Shown here in pieces: positions 1-6,315 of a stretch of 12,133 bases of DNA. Position 1 is the first letter of the stretch. The number at the start of each line of letters is the position of its first letter. Source of the stretch: DASTQL01 sp035462375 (GTDB lineage Bacteria > Actinomycetota > Actinomycetes > Jiangellales > Jiangellaceae); the NCBI GenBank assembly GCA_035462375.1, contig DATHUJ010000247.1:1-12133 (forward strand), written 5' to 3'. A program made the translations under genes and the position numbers. The notes beneath the pieces were generated by a model. The model was not told the DNA's origin, did not search any database, and saw nothing but the letters and a program-made list of their open reading frames with translations.

Positions 1-983
1 TGGACATCGGCGACCTGCTCGACGCCCTCGGCGGCGCAGCACTCGTGTCGGTGGTCGGGGTCGCCGGCGAGGTCCATGCGGTCGTCGCCTCGGGTGGCCG
101 GGTCCGGCGGGTCGTCGCAGGAGCGACCGACCGGGTCCGGCGCGAGGTCGACTACGCCCTCCTCGCTGTCCGTGGGGCGGCGCGGGTCAGGGACCTGGAC
201 GTGGCGGCACGGCTACTGGCCAGCGCGGAGCCCGGCCTCGGCGCGCTGGAAGACGCGTTGCTCGGACCGGCCCTGCGGCTGATCGGGGACAACCCGGTGA
301 TCCTCGTGCCCCCGACGCGGCTCCACTCGGCACCGTGGGGGGCGATGCCCGGCCTGCGTGAGCGACCGGTGACGGTCGCGCCGTCGGCGTCGTCGTGGCT
401 GCGGGCCCACCGGGCGGTCGTCCCCCCCGGGCGTCGGGTAGCGCTTGTCGCAGGACCAGGCCTGGTCTCCGGTGCCGCGGAAGTGCCACAGCTGGCCACG
501 CGCTACGAGTCCGTCGAGGTCCTGCGCAACGGCGCCGCCACCTGCGAGGCGACGCTGCACGCCCTCGACGGCGCCTGGCTCGGTCATGTGGCGGCCCACG
601 GGACCTTCCGGGGCGACAATCCGCTCTTCTCGACGCTGGACCTCGCGGACGGACCGATGACCGTCTACGACCTGGACGGGCTCCGGCGCCCGCCGCACCG
701 GCTGGTCCTCTCGGCCTGCGAGTCGGGGGCGGCGGCACCGACCGGGGCCGACGAGCTGCTGGGCCTCGCATCCTCGCTGGTCGAGCTGGGCACGGCAGGC
801 ATGGTGGCGTCGGTCGTCCCGGTCGACGACGCGGCGACCGTGGGCTTCAGCCTGGCCGCGCACGAGGCGGTGGCCCGCGGCGCGTCGCTCGGCGAAGCCG
901 TCTTGCGGGCGCGGGAGCTGGCCGGCGACGACCCGGTCGCACAGGCGACGGCGTGGTCGTTCCTGGCCCTCGGGGCGGCATGA
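1..983 (+). CDS. CHAT-domain (caspase-like) protease, 5'-truncated by window edge
   Basis: The frame is open from base 3 to the TGA at 981-983 (326 residues in the window), so the GTG at 45 is probably internal and the gene starts upstream. The sequence reads as a CHAT domain, a caspase-fold cysteine peptidase. The catalytic His lies in AAHG (codon 597-599, in-window residue 199) and the catalytic Cys in SACESG (codon 717-719, in-window residue 239). These are followed by the conserved region GADELLGLASSLVELGTAG, where family members have a helix after the Cys strand. The in-window N-terminal segment (LVSVVGVAGEVHAVV) fits the strand-rich start of CHAT domains. Actinobacterial CHAT proteins commonly carry N-terminal tetratricopeptide repeats and sit in conflict or proteolytic-cascade operons; that part is outside the window, so architecture and partners are inference. 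The family call is firm; the substrate is unknown. Confidence 0.9.
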   Translation, partial: DIGDLLDALGGAALVSVVGVAGEVHAVVASGGRVRRVVAGATDRVRREVDYALLAVRGAARVRDLDVAARLLASAEPGLGALEDALLGPALRLIGDNPVILVPPTRLHSAPWGAMPGLRERPVTVAPSASSWLRAHRAVVPPGRRVALVAGPGLVSGAAEVPQLATRYESVEVLRNGAATCEATLHALDGAWLGHVAAHGTFRGDNPLFSTLDLADGPMTVYDLDGLRRPPHRLVLSACESGAAAPTGADELLGLASSLVELGTAGMVASVVPVDDAATVGFSLAAHEAVARGASLGEAVLRARELAGDDPVAQATAWSFLALGAA

Positions 984-1289
984 GGCCAAGCCTGGCGGGG
1001 ACGGGCCCACCAACGGCCGGGGACGCTCCCCCCACTCGAGCGGGAACGGTCGCCTGCTCGAACCGATGGGAGGTTGCTGCCAGTAGTGGCAGCAAGATCC
1101 GAGCCGCCGGGAGGAAGAGGTCCGCGGGCGAGTGACACAGAGAAGGTTCGAGTCGGCGACGAGGTGGCTGACGGTCGGCCACCGACTCCCACGTCGATCC
1201 CGGCCCGGGCGAGCGACATCCACCGCCTCCCCACCACCCGACGACGAAATCTGGCAGGTCTCGCCAGGTTTCAGCACGGTGCCGTCCGG
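984..1289. other. Gene-free spacer between CHAT gene and small ORF
   Basis: About 300 bp follow the CHAT stop before the next promoter-like hexamer. The only structure I see is the 1074-1095 hairpin, plus a short inverted repeat near 1253-1268 (CTGGC...GCCAG) just upstream of the small ORF. Open frames crossing this stretch have no recognisable domain and no supporting start signal. Confidence 0.5.
1074..1095 (+). terminator. Perfect 9-bp hairpin downstream of the CHAT gene
   Basis: TTGCTGCCA (1074-1082), a 4-nt GTAG loop, and TGGCAGCAA (1087-1095) form a perfect stem-loop about 90 bp after the CHAT stop codon. No U-tract follows (GATCCGAG), as is frequent for intrinsic terminators in high-GC actinobacteria. 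A terminator for the CHAT transcript is the simplest reading. A processing or protein-binding site is possible. Confidence 0.5.
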
Positions 1290-1295
1290 TAACTT
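1290..1295 (+). promoter_or_regulatory. Candidate -10 (TAACTT) for the 47-residue ORF
   Basis: TAACTT lies 8 nt before the ATG at 1304. This matches the TAnnnT-N6-8-start arrangement seen at six other units here. No convincing -35 was found (GGTTTC at a 17-nt spacing). It implies a leaderless or nearly leaderless transcript. Confidence 0.45.
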
Positions 1296-1303
1296 TCCGC
1301 CTC

Positions 1304-1447
1304 ATGATCACCGCCCCGCGGCGCGACCCCGGCGCCGAAGCAGGTACCGAGGTCGTCGACGCCGAGGTTACGGCCGCTGACGTCGCCGCCCTCGACGCCA
1401 TCGCCCAGCGCGGTCCGGAGCTCCTCGAGCGCCTGCGGCAGCTGTGA
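1304..1447 (+). CDS. Small hypothetical acidic protein (47 aa)
   Basis: ATG at 1304 to TGA at 1445-1447 encodes 47 residues: MITAPRRDPGAEAG, then an acidic Val/Ala/Glu/Asp-rich stretch, ending in a probable amphipathic helix (VAALDAIAQRGPELLERLRQL region). It has no signal peptide, membrane segment or cysteine. I do not recognise a family. Support for a real gene is threefold: a TAACTT hexamer at the leaderless distance from the ATG, coding-like composition (nearly every third position is G or C), and a stop only 4 bp from the convergent operon's stop. It lies downstream of the CHAT protease gene, but a hairpin and 320 bp separate them, so co-transcription is unlikely. Possible roles (protease substrate, regulator) are speculation. 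Confidence 0.5.
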   Translation: MITAPRRDPGAEAGTEVVDAEVTAADVAALDAIAQRGPELLERLRQL

Positions 1448-1451
1448 CCGC

Positions 1452-2051
1452 TCAGCCCTCGTCCAGGGCCGAGAGCAGCGCCGCCCCGCGTGGGGCGAGG
1501 CGGTAGCCGACGGGCAGGCTCTCGGTCAGCCCCAGCGCCTTGAGCTTGCGGACGTCCGCCTTGTAGGCCATCCGCTCGCGCCCGGCCTCCTGCGCGAGGA
1601 CCGTGCTCACGACCCCCGGCCGCTCGGCCACCTGACGCAGGACGGCGCGCGTCCACGGCCCGTACGGGCTGGCGCGGTCCAGGCGGTCCAGCCGAGCGGT
1701 CAGCCACGTGATCTCCTCGGGGCCCAGGTCGTCCGCCTGGCGCAGCGCGTCCCGGTCGTCGGGCCCGACGCAGCGCAGGTCGATCCGCCAGACCTCCTCG
1801 TTCGCGGCCGGCGGGTCACCCCGGCCGGCCAGCCGCCGGCGCAACGCCGCGAGGTCCGGCTCCCCGGCCGCCGTCGCGTCCTCGTCGGTGAGGTCTCCCG
1901 CCCGTACGAGGCGGATGTCGTCCACCTCCAGCAGCAGTCCGCCGACGCGGTACCGCCCACCTGCACGGACCTGCGCCCGGCGCCACCGGCGGAAGGTCCG
2001 CGTGATCGTTCCGTCGGCGAGGCCGGGCCACGCGTCCGCGCTGAAGAGCAC
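1452..2051 (-). CDS. ASCH/PUA-like domain protein with C-terminal winged-helix segment
   Basis: The start is taken as GTG at 2051-2049, giving 199 residues. Longer in-frame extension would run through the upstream membrane-protein gene in a frame that makes no sense. The N-terminus (MLFSADAWPGLADGTITRTF, then RRWRRAQVRAGGRYRVGG) fits an ASCH-type beta-barrel: a short strand, a helix, the T-x-T-x-R-x-W-like core, and the basic Arg/Gly loop. RNA or nucleotide binding is typical of that fold. Residues about 128-195 (YGPWTRAVLRQVAERPGVVS, then a helix with KADVRKLKALGLTES and GYRLAPRG) look like a winged helix-turn-helix. It starts 4 bp after the DUF1700 stop, so it is probably the last gene of the padR operon. 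No specific substrate can be named. The domain call is by pattern recognition only. Confidence 0.75.
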   Translation of the reverse strand: MLFSADAWPGLADGTITRTFRRWRRAQVRAGGRYRVGGLLLEVDDIRLVRAGDLTDEDATAAGEPDLAALRRRLAGRGDPPAANEEVWRIDLRCVGPDDRDALRQADDLGPEEITWLTARLDRLDRASPYGPWTRAVLRQVAERPGVVSTVLAQEAGRERMAYKADVRKLKALGLTESLPVGYRLAPRGAALLSALDEG

Positions 2052-2055
2052 GGGC

Positions 2056-2676
2056 TCAACCCCGACCCGGCGCGGCTCGGGACGCCAGGAGCAACACCAC
2101 GGCCAGGGGTGCGGCCACCAGCACCACGAGCAGCGGGACACCGACGACCTGCGGCAGCGCGAAGCCCTCGCAGACCTCGGGCGTCGTGACCACCGTCCCG
2201 TCCGGTCCGACGGTCTCGCTGGAGCTGCACTGCTGACCGTCCACCCCCAAGAGCACCGGCCCGTAGACCGGCGCCAGGACCCCGCCCGGCCAGACCAGGG
2301 TGCCCAGCAGCTTCTCCCGCGTCGTCCACCGGTCGGAGGTCCACAGGAGCACCACGCCGACCAGCCAGCCCACGCCGAAGGCGAGAGCTCCGAAGGGCAG
2401 CAGGGCCAGGCCGGCGGCATCCCTGACCCGCAGCCGCGGCTCCATCGGTGCTGGTGCCCGATCACCGGCCGCGGCGACGATCTCCTCCGGCTCCCCCAGC
2501 CGGTCGAGCACCGTCCGTACGGAGATCTCGTCGTACGGGGGCGAGCCCAGCGCCTGGTCCAGGTGCTCGCGAATGTCGGCGACCAGATCGCGCCGGGCGT
2601 CCGGAGGGAGCCCGGCCGCGGCGGACTCCAGCGCCGCCAGGTAGTCGTGCACCAGCCGGTGGGTCGTCGAGGTCAT
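2056..2676 (-). CDS. DUF1700/HAAS-type membrane protein
   Basis: This encodes 206 residues from ATG 2676-2674. The start overlaps the padR stop (ATGA), indicating translational coupling. Residues 1-75 form the HAAS signalling helix bundle often found with PadR regulators: a helical HDYLAALESAAAGLPPDARR segment, DIREHLDQAL, then VLDRLGEPEEIVAAAG. Three likely membrane segments follow at about 87-112, 121-144 and 175-198. The loop before the last one holds two cysteines (C150 and C169) in a Gly/Thr-rich stretch, possibly a disulfide if it faces outward. HAAS proteins are thought to relay or titrate the activity of the partner PadR repressor at the membrane. That role here is inferred from family and gene order; the ligand is unknown. 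Confidence 0.85.
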   Translation of the reverse strand: MTSTTHRLVHDYLAALESAAAGLPPDARRDLVADIREHLDQALGSPPYDEISVRTVLDRLGEPEEIVAAAGDRAPAPMEPRLRVRDAAGLALLPFGALAFGVGWLVGVVLLWTSDRWTTREKLLGTLVWPGGVLAPVYGPVLLGVDGQQCSSSETVGPDGTVVTTPEVCEGFALPQVVGVPLLVVLVAAPLAVVLLLASRAAPGRG

Positions 2677-3017
2677 GCCGCGTCCCCTGTGGTCCCCAGC
2701 ACCGCGTCCACCGCCTCGCGGAAGCGGGCCCACTCCGTACGGAAGCCGGCGAGCGCCGACCGGCCGGTGTCGGTCAGCCGGTAGTAGCGTCGAGGCGGCC
2801 CCGCGTCGGAGGCACGCCAGTCGGTCGCCACCAGTCCGTCGCGGCGGAGCCGGGAGAGGAGCGGGTAGATCGTCCCCTCGCTGGTCACCAGCTCTCCCGC
2901 CTCCCCCAGCTCGCGCACCAGGTCGAAGCCATAGCGCTCGCCGCGCTCGAGCAGCGCGAGGACGCAGTGCTCGATCGCCCCCCGGCGAAGCTGGGCGAGG
3001 CCCGATGGCGCAACCAT
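2673..3017 (-). CDS. PadR-family transcriptional regulator
   Basis: This encodes 114 residues from ATG 3017-3015. An alternative TTG three codons upstream is rejected because the -10-like TACCTT sits at leaderless distance from the ATG. The N-terminal winged helix is classic PadR: IEHCVLALLERGERYGFDLV, then LVTSEGTIYPLLSRLRRDGL and the wing RRYYRLTDTGRSAL. The C-terminal helix (FRTEWARFREAVDAVLG) provides the dimer interface in this family. It is the first gene of a coupled operon with DUF1700 and ASCH-wHTH genes. PadR members usually repress their own operon and are released by small ligands or a membrane partner. The interrupted repeat CAC-TACCTT-GTG around the -10 could be part of an autoregulatory operator (weak). 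Family call is firm. Confidence 0.93.
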   Translation of the reverse strand: MVAPSGLAQLRRGAIEHCVLALLERGERYGFDLVRELGEAGELVTSEGTIYPLLSRLRRDGLVATDWRASDAGPPRRYYRLTDTGRSALAGFRTEWARFREAVDAVLGTTGDAA

Positions 3018-3024
3018 GCGACAC

Positions 3025-3030
3025 AAGGTA
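3025..3030 (-). promoter_or_regulatory. Candidate -10 (TACCTT) of the padR operon
   Basis: On the minus strand TACCTT is followed by 7 nt and then the padR ATG, the spacing expected for a leaderless transcript. It is flanked by CAC and GTG, a small inverted repeat that a dimeric repressor could use. Confidence 0.6.
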
Positions 3031-3071
3031 GTGCAGGAAGCGACCCTGCGGAACGACGGCGACGGCCCGGG

Positions 3072-3464
3072 TCAGCCCGGCGCCAGGACGTCCAGCCCTC
3101 TGGCCCTGGCCGCCTCGGCCAGTCGGGCGTCGTAGACGACCATGCCGTCCGCGTCGTCACCGAGCCGGAGAGCGCTGGCGAGGTGAAGGGCGTCGAGGGT
3201 CCGAAGGGTGCGCGGTTCCAGGACCGCGGCCTCGTCGAGGACGCCCGCAGTCAGGTTCATCAGCGCTATACCAGCCAGCACCTCGAGGGCCCGCCCGGCC
3301 GCGGCCGGGTCCCCGTGCCGACGGACCGCCCGCACGAGCTCCGTCCGGGCGAGGGCGCTGGAGACATGTGGTCCGGAGTTCTTGGTCAGCAGGCCGGCCA
3401 GGGCAGCCGACTCCGGCTCCCGGACCACGAGCTTCACCAGCGCCGAGGTGTCGAGGTAGAGCAA
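3072..3464 (-). CDS. vapC: VapC-type PIN-domain toxin (ribonuclease)
   Basis: This encodes 130 residues from a TTG start at 3464-3462, 2 nt after the antitoxin stop, so translation is probably coupled. It is the usual length for VapC. The PIN-domain acidic residues are visible: D5 in MLYLDTSALVKL, E42 in RTELVRAV, D91 in TLDALHLASAL, and D112 in VVYDARLAEAA. VapC toxins are Mg2+-dependent endoribonucleases that cut tRNA or rRNA and are held inactive by the cognate antitoxin. All four catalytic positions are present, so the toxin looks intact. Its RNA target cannot be read from sequence. The stop codon lies 42 bp from the padR -10 region, but the padR operon reads onward in the same direction from its own promoter. 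Confidence 0.93.
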   Translation of the reverse strand: MLYLDTSALVKLVVREPESAALAGLLTKNSGPHVSSALARTELVRAVRRHGDPAAAGRALEVLAGIALMNLTAGVLDEAAVLEPRTLRTLDALHLASALRLGDDADGMVVYDARLAEAARARGLDVLAPG

Positions 3465-3466
3465 CG

Positions 3467-3730
3467 TCAGACCCGGTCCTCGCGCTCCGCCTCGAGGTAG
3501 GGCGTCAGAGGCTCGGCGGTCTCGGGTGGCCGCGAGTCCGGAAGCTCGGCCTCAGGTGGCCGGATCTCGCCCGCGCCGACCAAGCGTTCGTAGCGATTCC
3601 CCCGCGGTGGCGGGCCCAGGGCTGCTACGAGGTGGCCACGGTCGGTGATCTCGATCGTCTCACCGGCCGCCGCCCGGGCCACCCACCGGCTGGCGTGCTG
3701 GCGGAGCTCCCGGATCCCGATCCGCGTCAT
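3467..3730 (-). CDS. vapB: Phd/YefM-type antitoxin partner of VapC
   Basis: This encodes 87 residues from ATG 3730-3728. The N-terminus (MTRIGIRELRQHASRWVARA, then AGETIEITDRGHLVAAL) is the Phd/YefM DNA-binding fold used by many actinobacterial VapB proteins. The tail is Pro/Glu/Asp-rich (about residues 50-87, ending LEAEREDRV) and would be the flexible toxin-neutralising segment. The gene is immediately preceded by a perfect palindrome (3731-3747), and its -10 hexamer lies inside that palindrome. This suggests autorepression by VapB or the VapBC complex, with conditional cooperativity as known for such pairs. Its mRNA appears leaderless. Divergent to the helicase-associated gene, with 82 bp between the starts. 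Confidence 0.92.
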   Translation of the reverse strand: MTRIGIRELRQHASRWVARAAAGETIEITDRGHLVAALGPPPRGNRYERLVGAGEIRPPEAELPDSRPPETAEPLTPYLEAEREDRV

Positions 3731-3747
3731 GTGCTACATAGTAGCAC
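3731..3747 (-). promoter_or_regulatory. Palindromic vapBC operator
   Basis: GTGCTAC-ATA-GTAGCAC is a perfect inverted repeat with 7-bp arms and a 3-bp centre, directly abutting the vapB ATG. It covers the predicted -10 and the predicted transcription start, so an occupied site would block RNA polymerase. Binding by VapB/VapBC is inferred from the family. Confidence 0.75.
3738..3743 (-). promoter_or_regulatory. Candidate -10 (TACTAT) of vapBC
   Basis: Minus-strand TACTAT lies 7 nt from the vapB ATG and inside the operator palindrome. This predicts a leaderless transcript beginning at or next to the A of the start codon. No -35 resemblance was found. Confidence 0.6.
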
Positions 3748-3799
3748 TCTGGGGGGACGGACGCGGTGGAGGGCGGCGACCCACCGGGGCCGGGCCGAC

Positions 3800-3805
3800 T
3801 ACCGT
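3800..3805 (+). promoter_or_regulatory. Candidate -10 (TACCGT) of helicase-associated gene
   Basis: TACCGT, then 7 nt (GGTGCGG), then the ATG at 3813. No Shine-Dalgarno is seen. The arrangement supports the ATG over the two in-frame GTG codons at 3804 and 3807, which would overlap or touch the -10. Confidence 0.55.
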
Positions 3806-3812
3806 GGTGCGG

Positions 3813-6206
3813 ATGACCAGCCGTGGGTCCCGTCCGGCGAGCACTGCCCCGCGCAGCCTCGCCGACGACCTGCGCGCCCGGTCCGACGAGGAGCTCGTCG
3901 CGTTGCTCCGCGCCCGGCCCGACCTCCTCACGCCCGTTCCCGTGGACGTCGCCCAGCTGGCCGCCCGGGCGACGACCCGCGCGTCAGCCCTCCGCGCCCT
4001 GGACCGGCTGGACCGTTTCACCCTGCAGGTCGTCGACGCCCTGGCCGTACTGCCGGAACCGGTCGGCCTGACGGCGGTCCGCGGCCTGCTGGGAGTGGGC
4101 GCCGCGGAAGTCCGCGGGGCGGTCGACCACCTCCGGACGCTGGGGCTCGTCTACGGCAGCGAGCGGTCGCTGCGGCTCGTCCGGGTCGTCCGCGAGCTGG
4201 TCGGTCCCCACCCGGCCGGGCTGGGCCCCCCGGCCCGCCAGGCCCTCGGCACGCTGAGCCCCTCCCGGCTGGCCCGGCTCGCGGCAGACCTGGCGGTGGG
4301 ATCCTCCGGGGACCCGGTGACCGACGCCGCTGCCGTCGGCGACGTGCTGGCCGACCCCGCCAGGCTGGAGGCCCTGCTCCGGGAGGCGGGCCCGGAGGCT
4401 CGGGCGGCGGCCGAGTCGCTCGCTGCCGGGCCACCGACCGGCCGGGTCGACGGTGCGCGTCGGGAGGTCGACCTCGCCACCGCTCGTACCCCCGTCGACC
4501 GCCTGCTGGCCCGCGGTCTGCTGGTGCCCGTCGACGAGACGACCGTGCTCCTCCCGTACGAGGTCGGCCTGCACCTGCGCGGTGGACGGCTGTACGAGCG
4601 GGTGGACGCCCGACCGCCGACGCCGGCAGCGCCGGTCCGCGACCCGGCCCTGGTCGACCGCACCGCGGGCGCCGGCGCGGCCGAGCTCGTGCGCCGGGTG
4701 GAGACCCTGCTGGAATCGTGGACGGAGGAGCCGCCGCCGGTCCTCCGTTCTGGGGGTCTGGGTGTGCGCGACCTGCGCCGGCTCCCTCCCCTGCTGGACT
4801 GCCCCGAGCCGCAGGCGGCGCTCGTCGCCGACCTGGCGTACGCGGCAGGGCTGGTCGCCCCGGGCGGCGGCGTCGACGAGGTCTGGCTGCCTACTCCCGC
4901 GTACGACGCGTGGCGGCGGGGGGGCACCGCGGCGCGGTGGCGGTTGCTCGCCCGGACCTGGCTCGGCACCAGCCGGGTCGCGGGGCTCGCCGGAGGGCGG
5001 GACGACAAGGACCGGCCGGTGGCGCCATTGGGGCGCGACCTGGACCGACCACTGGCGCCGGAGGTGCGCCGGCTGGTGCTGGAGGTCCTCGACGAGCTGC
5101 CCGCCGGTTCGGCGCCGGCGGCGGACGCGGTGCTCGAGGCCGTGAGGTGGCACCGGCCCCGTCGCGGCGGGCCGCTACGCGACGACCTGGTCGCCTGGAC
5201 GCTCGGGGAGGCGGAGGCGCTGGGTGTCACCGGGCTGGGCGCGCTGTCCCGGGCCGGGCACGCGCTGCTGGCCGACGACACGGCCGCCGCCGATGCCGCC
5301 CTCGACGCCGTGCTGCCCCAGCCGCTCGACCACGTGCTGCTGCAGGCCGACCTCACGGCTGTGGCGCCGGGCCCCTTGCGCCCGGACCTGGCCCGAGAGC
5401 TGGGGCTGATGACCGACCTGGAGAGCCGGGGCGGCGCCTCGGTGCACCGCTTCAGCGCGCACTCGGTCCGCCGCGCGCTGGACGCCGGCCGCAGCGCCGC
5501 CGACATCCACGGCTTCCTCGCGCGGGTCTCCAGGACGCCGGTGCCGCAGCCCCTCTCGTACCTCGTCGACGACGTGGCGCGCCGCCACGGCCTGCTGCGG
5601 GTCGGCGGTGCCGGGTCGTTCGTGCGGTGCGACGACGACGTCGTGCTGGCGGAGATCCTGGCGGACCCGCGATCGGCGGCCCTCGGGTTGCGCCGGCTGG
5701 CGCCGACGGTGCTGGCCGCCGACGTCGGCCCCACGCTGCTGCTGGACCGGTTGCGCCGGCTCGGCTACGCCCCCGCCCCGGAGGCGCCGGACGGTTCGGT
5801 CGTCGTCGCGCGGGCCGAGCCCCGCCGCGCGCCCGTCCGGCCGGCACCCGAGCCGCTTCGCGCGGAGCGCCCCGTACCGGGGGAGACGTTGCTGGCCGCT
5901 GCGGTCCGGGCCGTACGGGCGGGGGACCGGGCATCGGCCGGCAGGGTGGCCGAGGCCGCGCCGACCAGGCTCGGCCGCAGCGCCTCCGGGCAGACGCTCG
6001 CGGCGCTGCGCGCGGCGGCGGCGGCGGGGACCACGGTGTGGATCGGCTACGTGGACCACCACGGGTCCACGTCCGAGCGGGTCGTCGACCCGGTGCGGAT
6101 CGATGGCGGCTGGCTGACGGCCTACGACCACCGGAGCGGGGAGGTGCGGTCCTTCGCCGCCCACCGGATCTCGGGCGTCGCCCAGGCGGCGCCCTCCAGC
6201 GCCTGA
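3813..6206 (+). CDS. Helicase-associated (XPB/Ssl2-like, Helicase_C_3) protein with C-terminal WYL-like region
   Basis: This encodes 797 residues from ATG 3813, chosen over in-frame upstream codons because of the TACCGT hexamer 7 nt before it. The N-terminal part (about 20-140) has a short helical segment (SLADDLRARSDEELVALLRA) and a winged-helix-like region (FTLQVVDALAVLPEPVGLTA, then VDHLRTLGLVYGSERSLRLV). Residues about 505-655 match the XPB/Ssl2 helicase-associated domain: LDHVLLQADLTAVAPG, HRFSAHSVRRALDAGRSAAD, LARVSRTPVPQPLSYLVDDV, HGLLRVG. The last about 60 residues (TTVWIGYVDHHGSTSERVVD, then RIDGGWLTAYDHRSGEVRSF and AAHRISGV) resemble a WYL domain. There is no Walker A or DEAD box, so it is not itself a helicase. 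The mycobacterial counterpart (Rv0862c type) neighbours an XPB helicase gene; none is in this window. A DNA-repair or DNA-binding role is inference. Confidence 0.87.
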   Translation: MTSRGSRPASTAPRSLADDLRARSDEELVALLRARPDLLTPVPVDVAQLAARATTRASALRALDRLDRFTLQVVDALAVLPEPVGLTAVRGLLGVGAAEVRGAVDHLRTLGLVYGSERSLRLVRVVRELVGPHPAGLGPPARQALGTLSPSRLARLAADLAVGSSGDPVTDAAAVGDVLADPARLEALLREAGPEARAAAESLAAGPPTGRVDGARREVDLATARTPVDRLLARGLLVPVDETTVLLPYEVGLHLRGGRLYERVDARPPTPAAPVRDPALVDRTAGAGAAELVRRVETLLESWTEEPPPVLRSGGLGVRDLRRLPPLLDCPEPQAALVADLAYAAGLVAPGGGVDEVWLPTPAYDAWRRGGTAARWRLLARTWLGTSRVAGLAGGRDDKDRPVAPLGRDLDRPLAPEVRRLVLEVLDELPAGSAPAADAVLEAVRWHRPRRGGPLRDDLVAWTLGEAEALGVTGLGALSRAGHALLADDTAAADAALDAVLPQPLDHVLLQADLTAVAPGPLRPDLARELGLMTDLESRGGASVHRFSAHSVRRALDAGRSAADIHGFLARVSRTPVPQPLSYLVDDVARRHGLLRVGGAGSFVRCDDDVVLAEILADPRSAALGLRRLAPTVLAADVGPTLLLDRLRRLGYAPAPEAPDGSVVVARAEPRRAPVRPAPEPLRAERPVPGETLLAAAVRAVRAGDRASAGRVAEAAPTRLGRSASGQTLAALRAAAAAGTTVWIGYVDHHGSTSERVVDPVRIDGGWLTAYDHRSGEVRSFAAHRISGVAQAAPSSA

Positions 6207-6218
6207 CGGGGGTGTCGT

Positions 6219-6315
6219 CCCCCCAATGATCACGGCAGCCGCGTCAATGGTTGCTGAGCCAGGCGAATTCGCCGCGGCACGCGCCCACTCCCCGGCTGCC
6301 GTGATCATTGAGGGG
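6219..6315. repeat. Nested palindromic repeat element between convergent genes
   Basis: Left arm 6219-6241 and right arm 6293-6315 are inverted copies with one mismatch (6223/6311). The inner 17 nt, AATGATCACGGCAGCCG and its complement, are perfect. A 12-bp perfect palindrome, GGCGAATTCGCC (6262-6273), sits at the exact centre. It lies just after the helicase-associated stop and overlaps the PAP2 stop codon, whose TCA (6305-6307) is part of the right arm. A diverged copy occurs at about 8391-8462. It could act as a bidirectional terminator and/or be a MITE- or REP-like dispersed element. Confidence 0.75.

Noticed and set aside
1033..1061. Second inverted repeat (TCGAGC...GCTCGA) before the CHAT hairpin
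   Set aside because: The arms are only 6 bp with a loop of more than 12 nt, expected by chance in GC-rich DNA.
2056..2465. N-terminal extension of the ASCH-like gene into the DUF1700 gene
   Set aside because: The extension is Trp/Ser/Cys/Arg-rich shadow sequence. The GTG at 2051 gives a family-like N-terminus.
3368..6229. Very long open frame on the plus strand (953 residues) overlapping the helicase-associated gene
   Set aside because: Its translation is almost only Gly/Pro/Arg/Ala with no domain, as expected for an alternate frame of GC-rich coding DNA. The frame from 3813 carries the recognisable XPB-like and WYL-like motifs.
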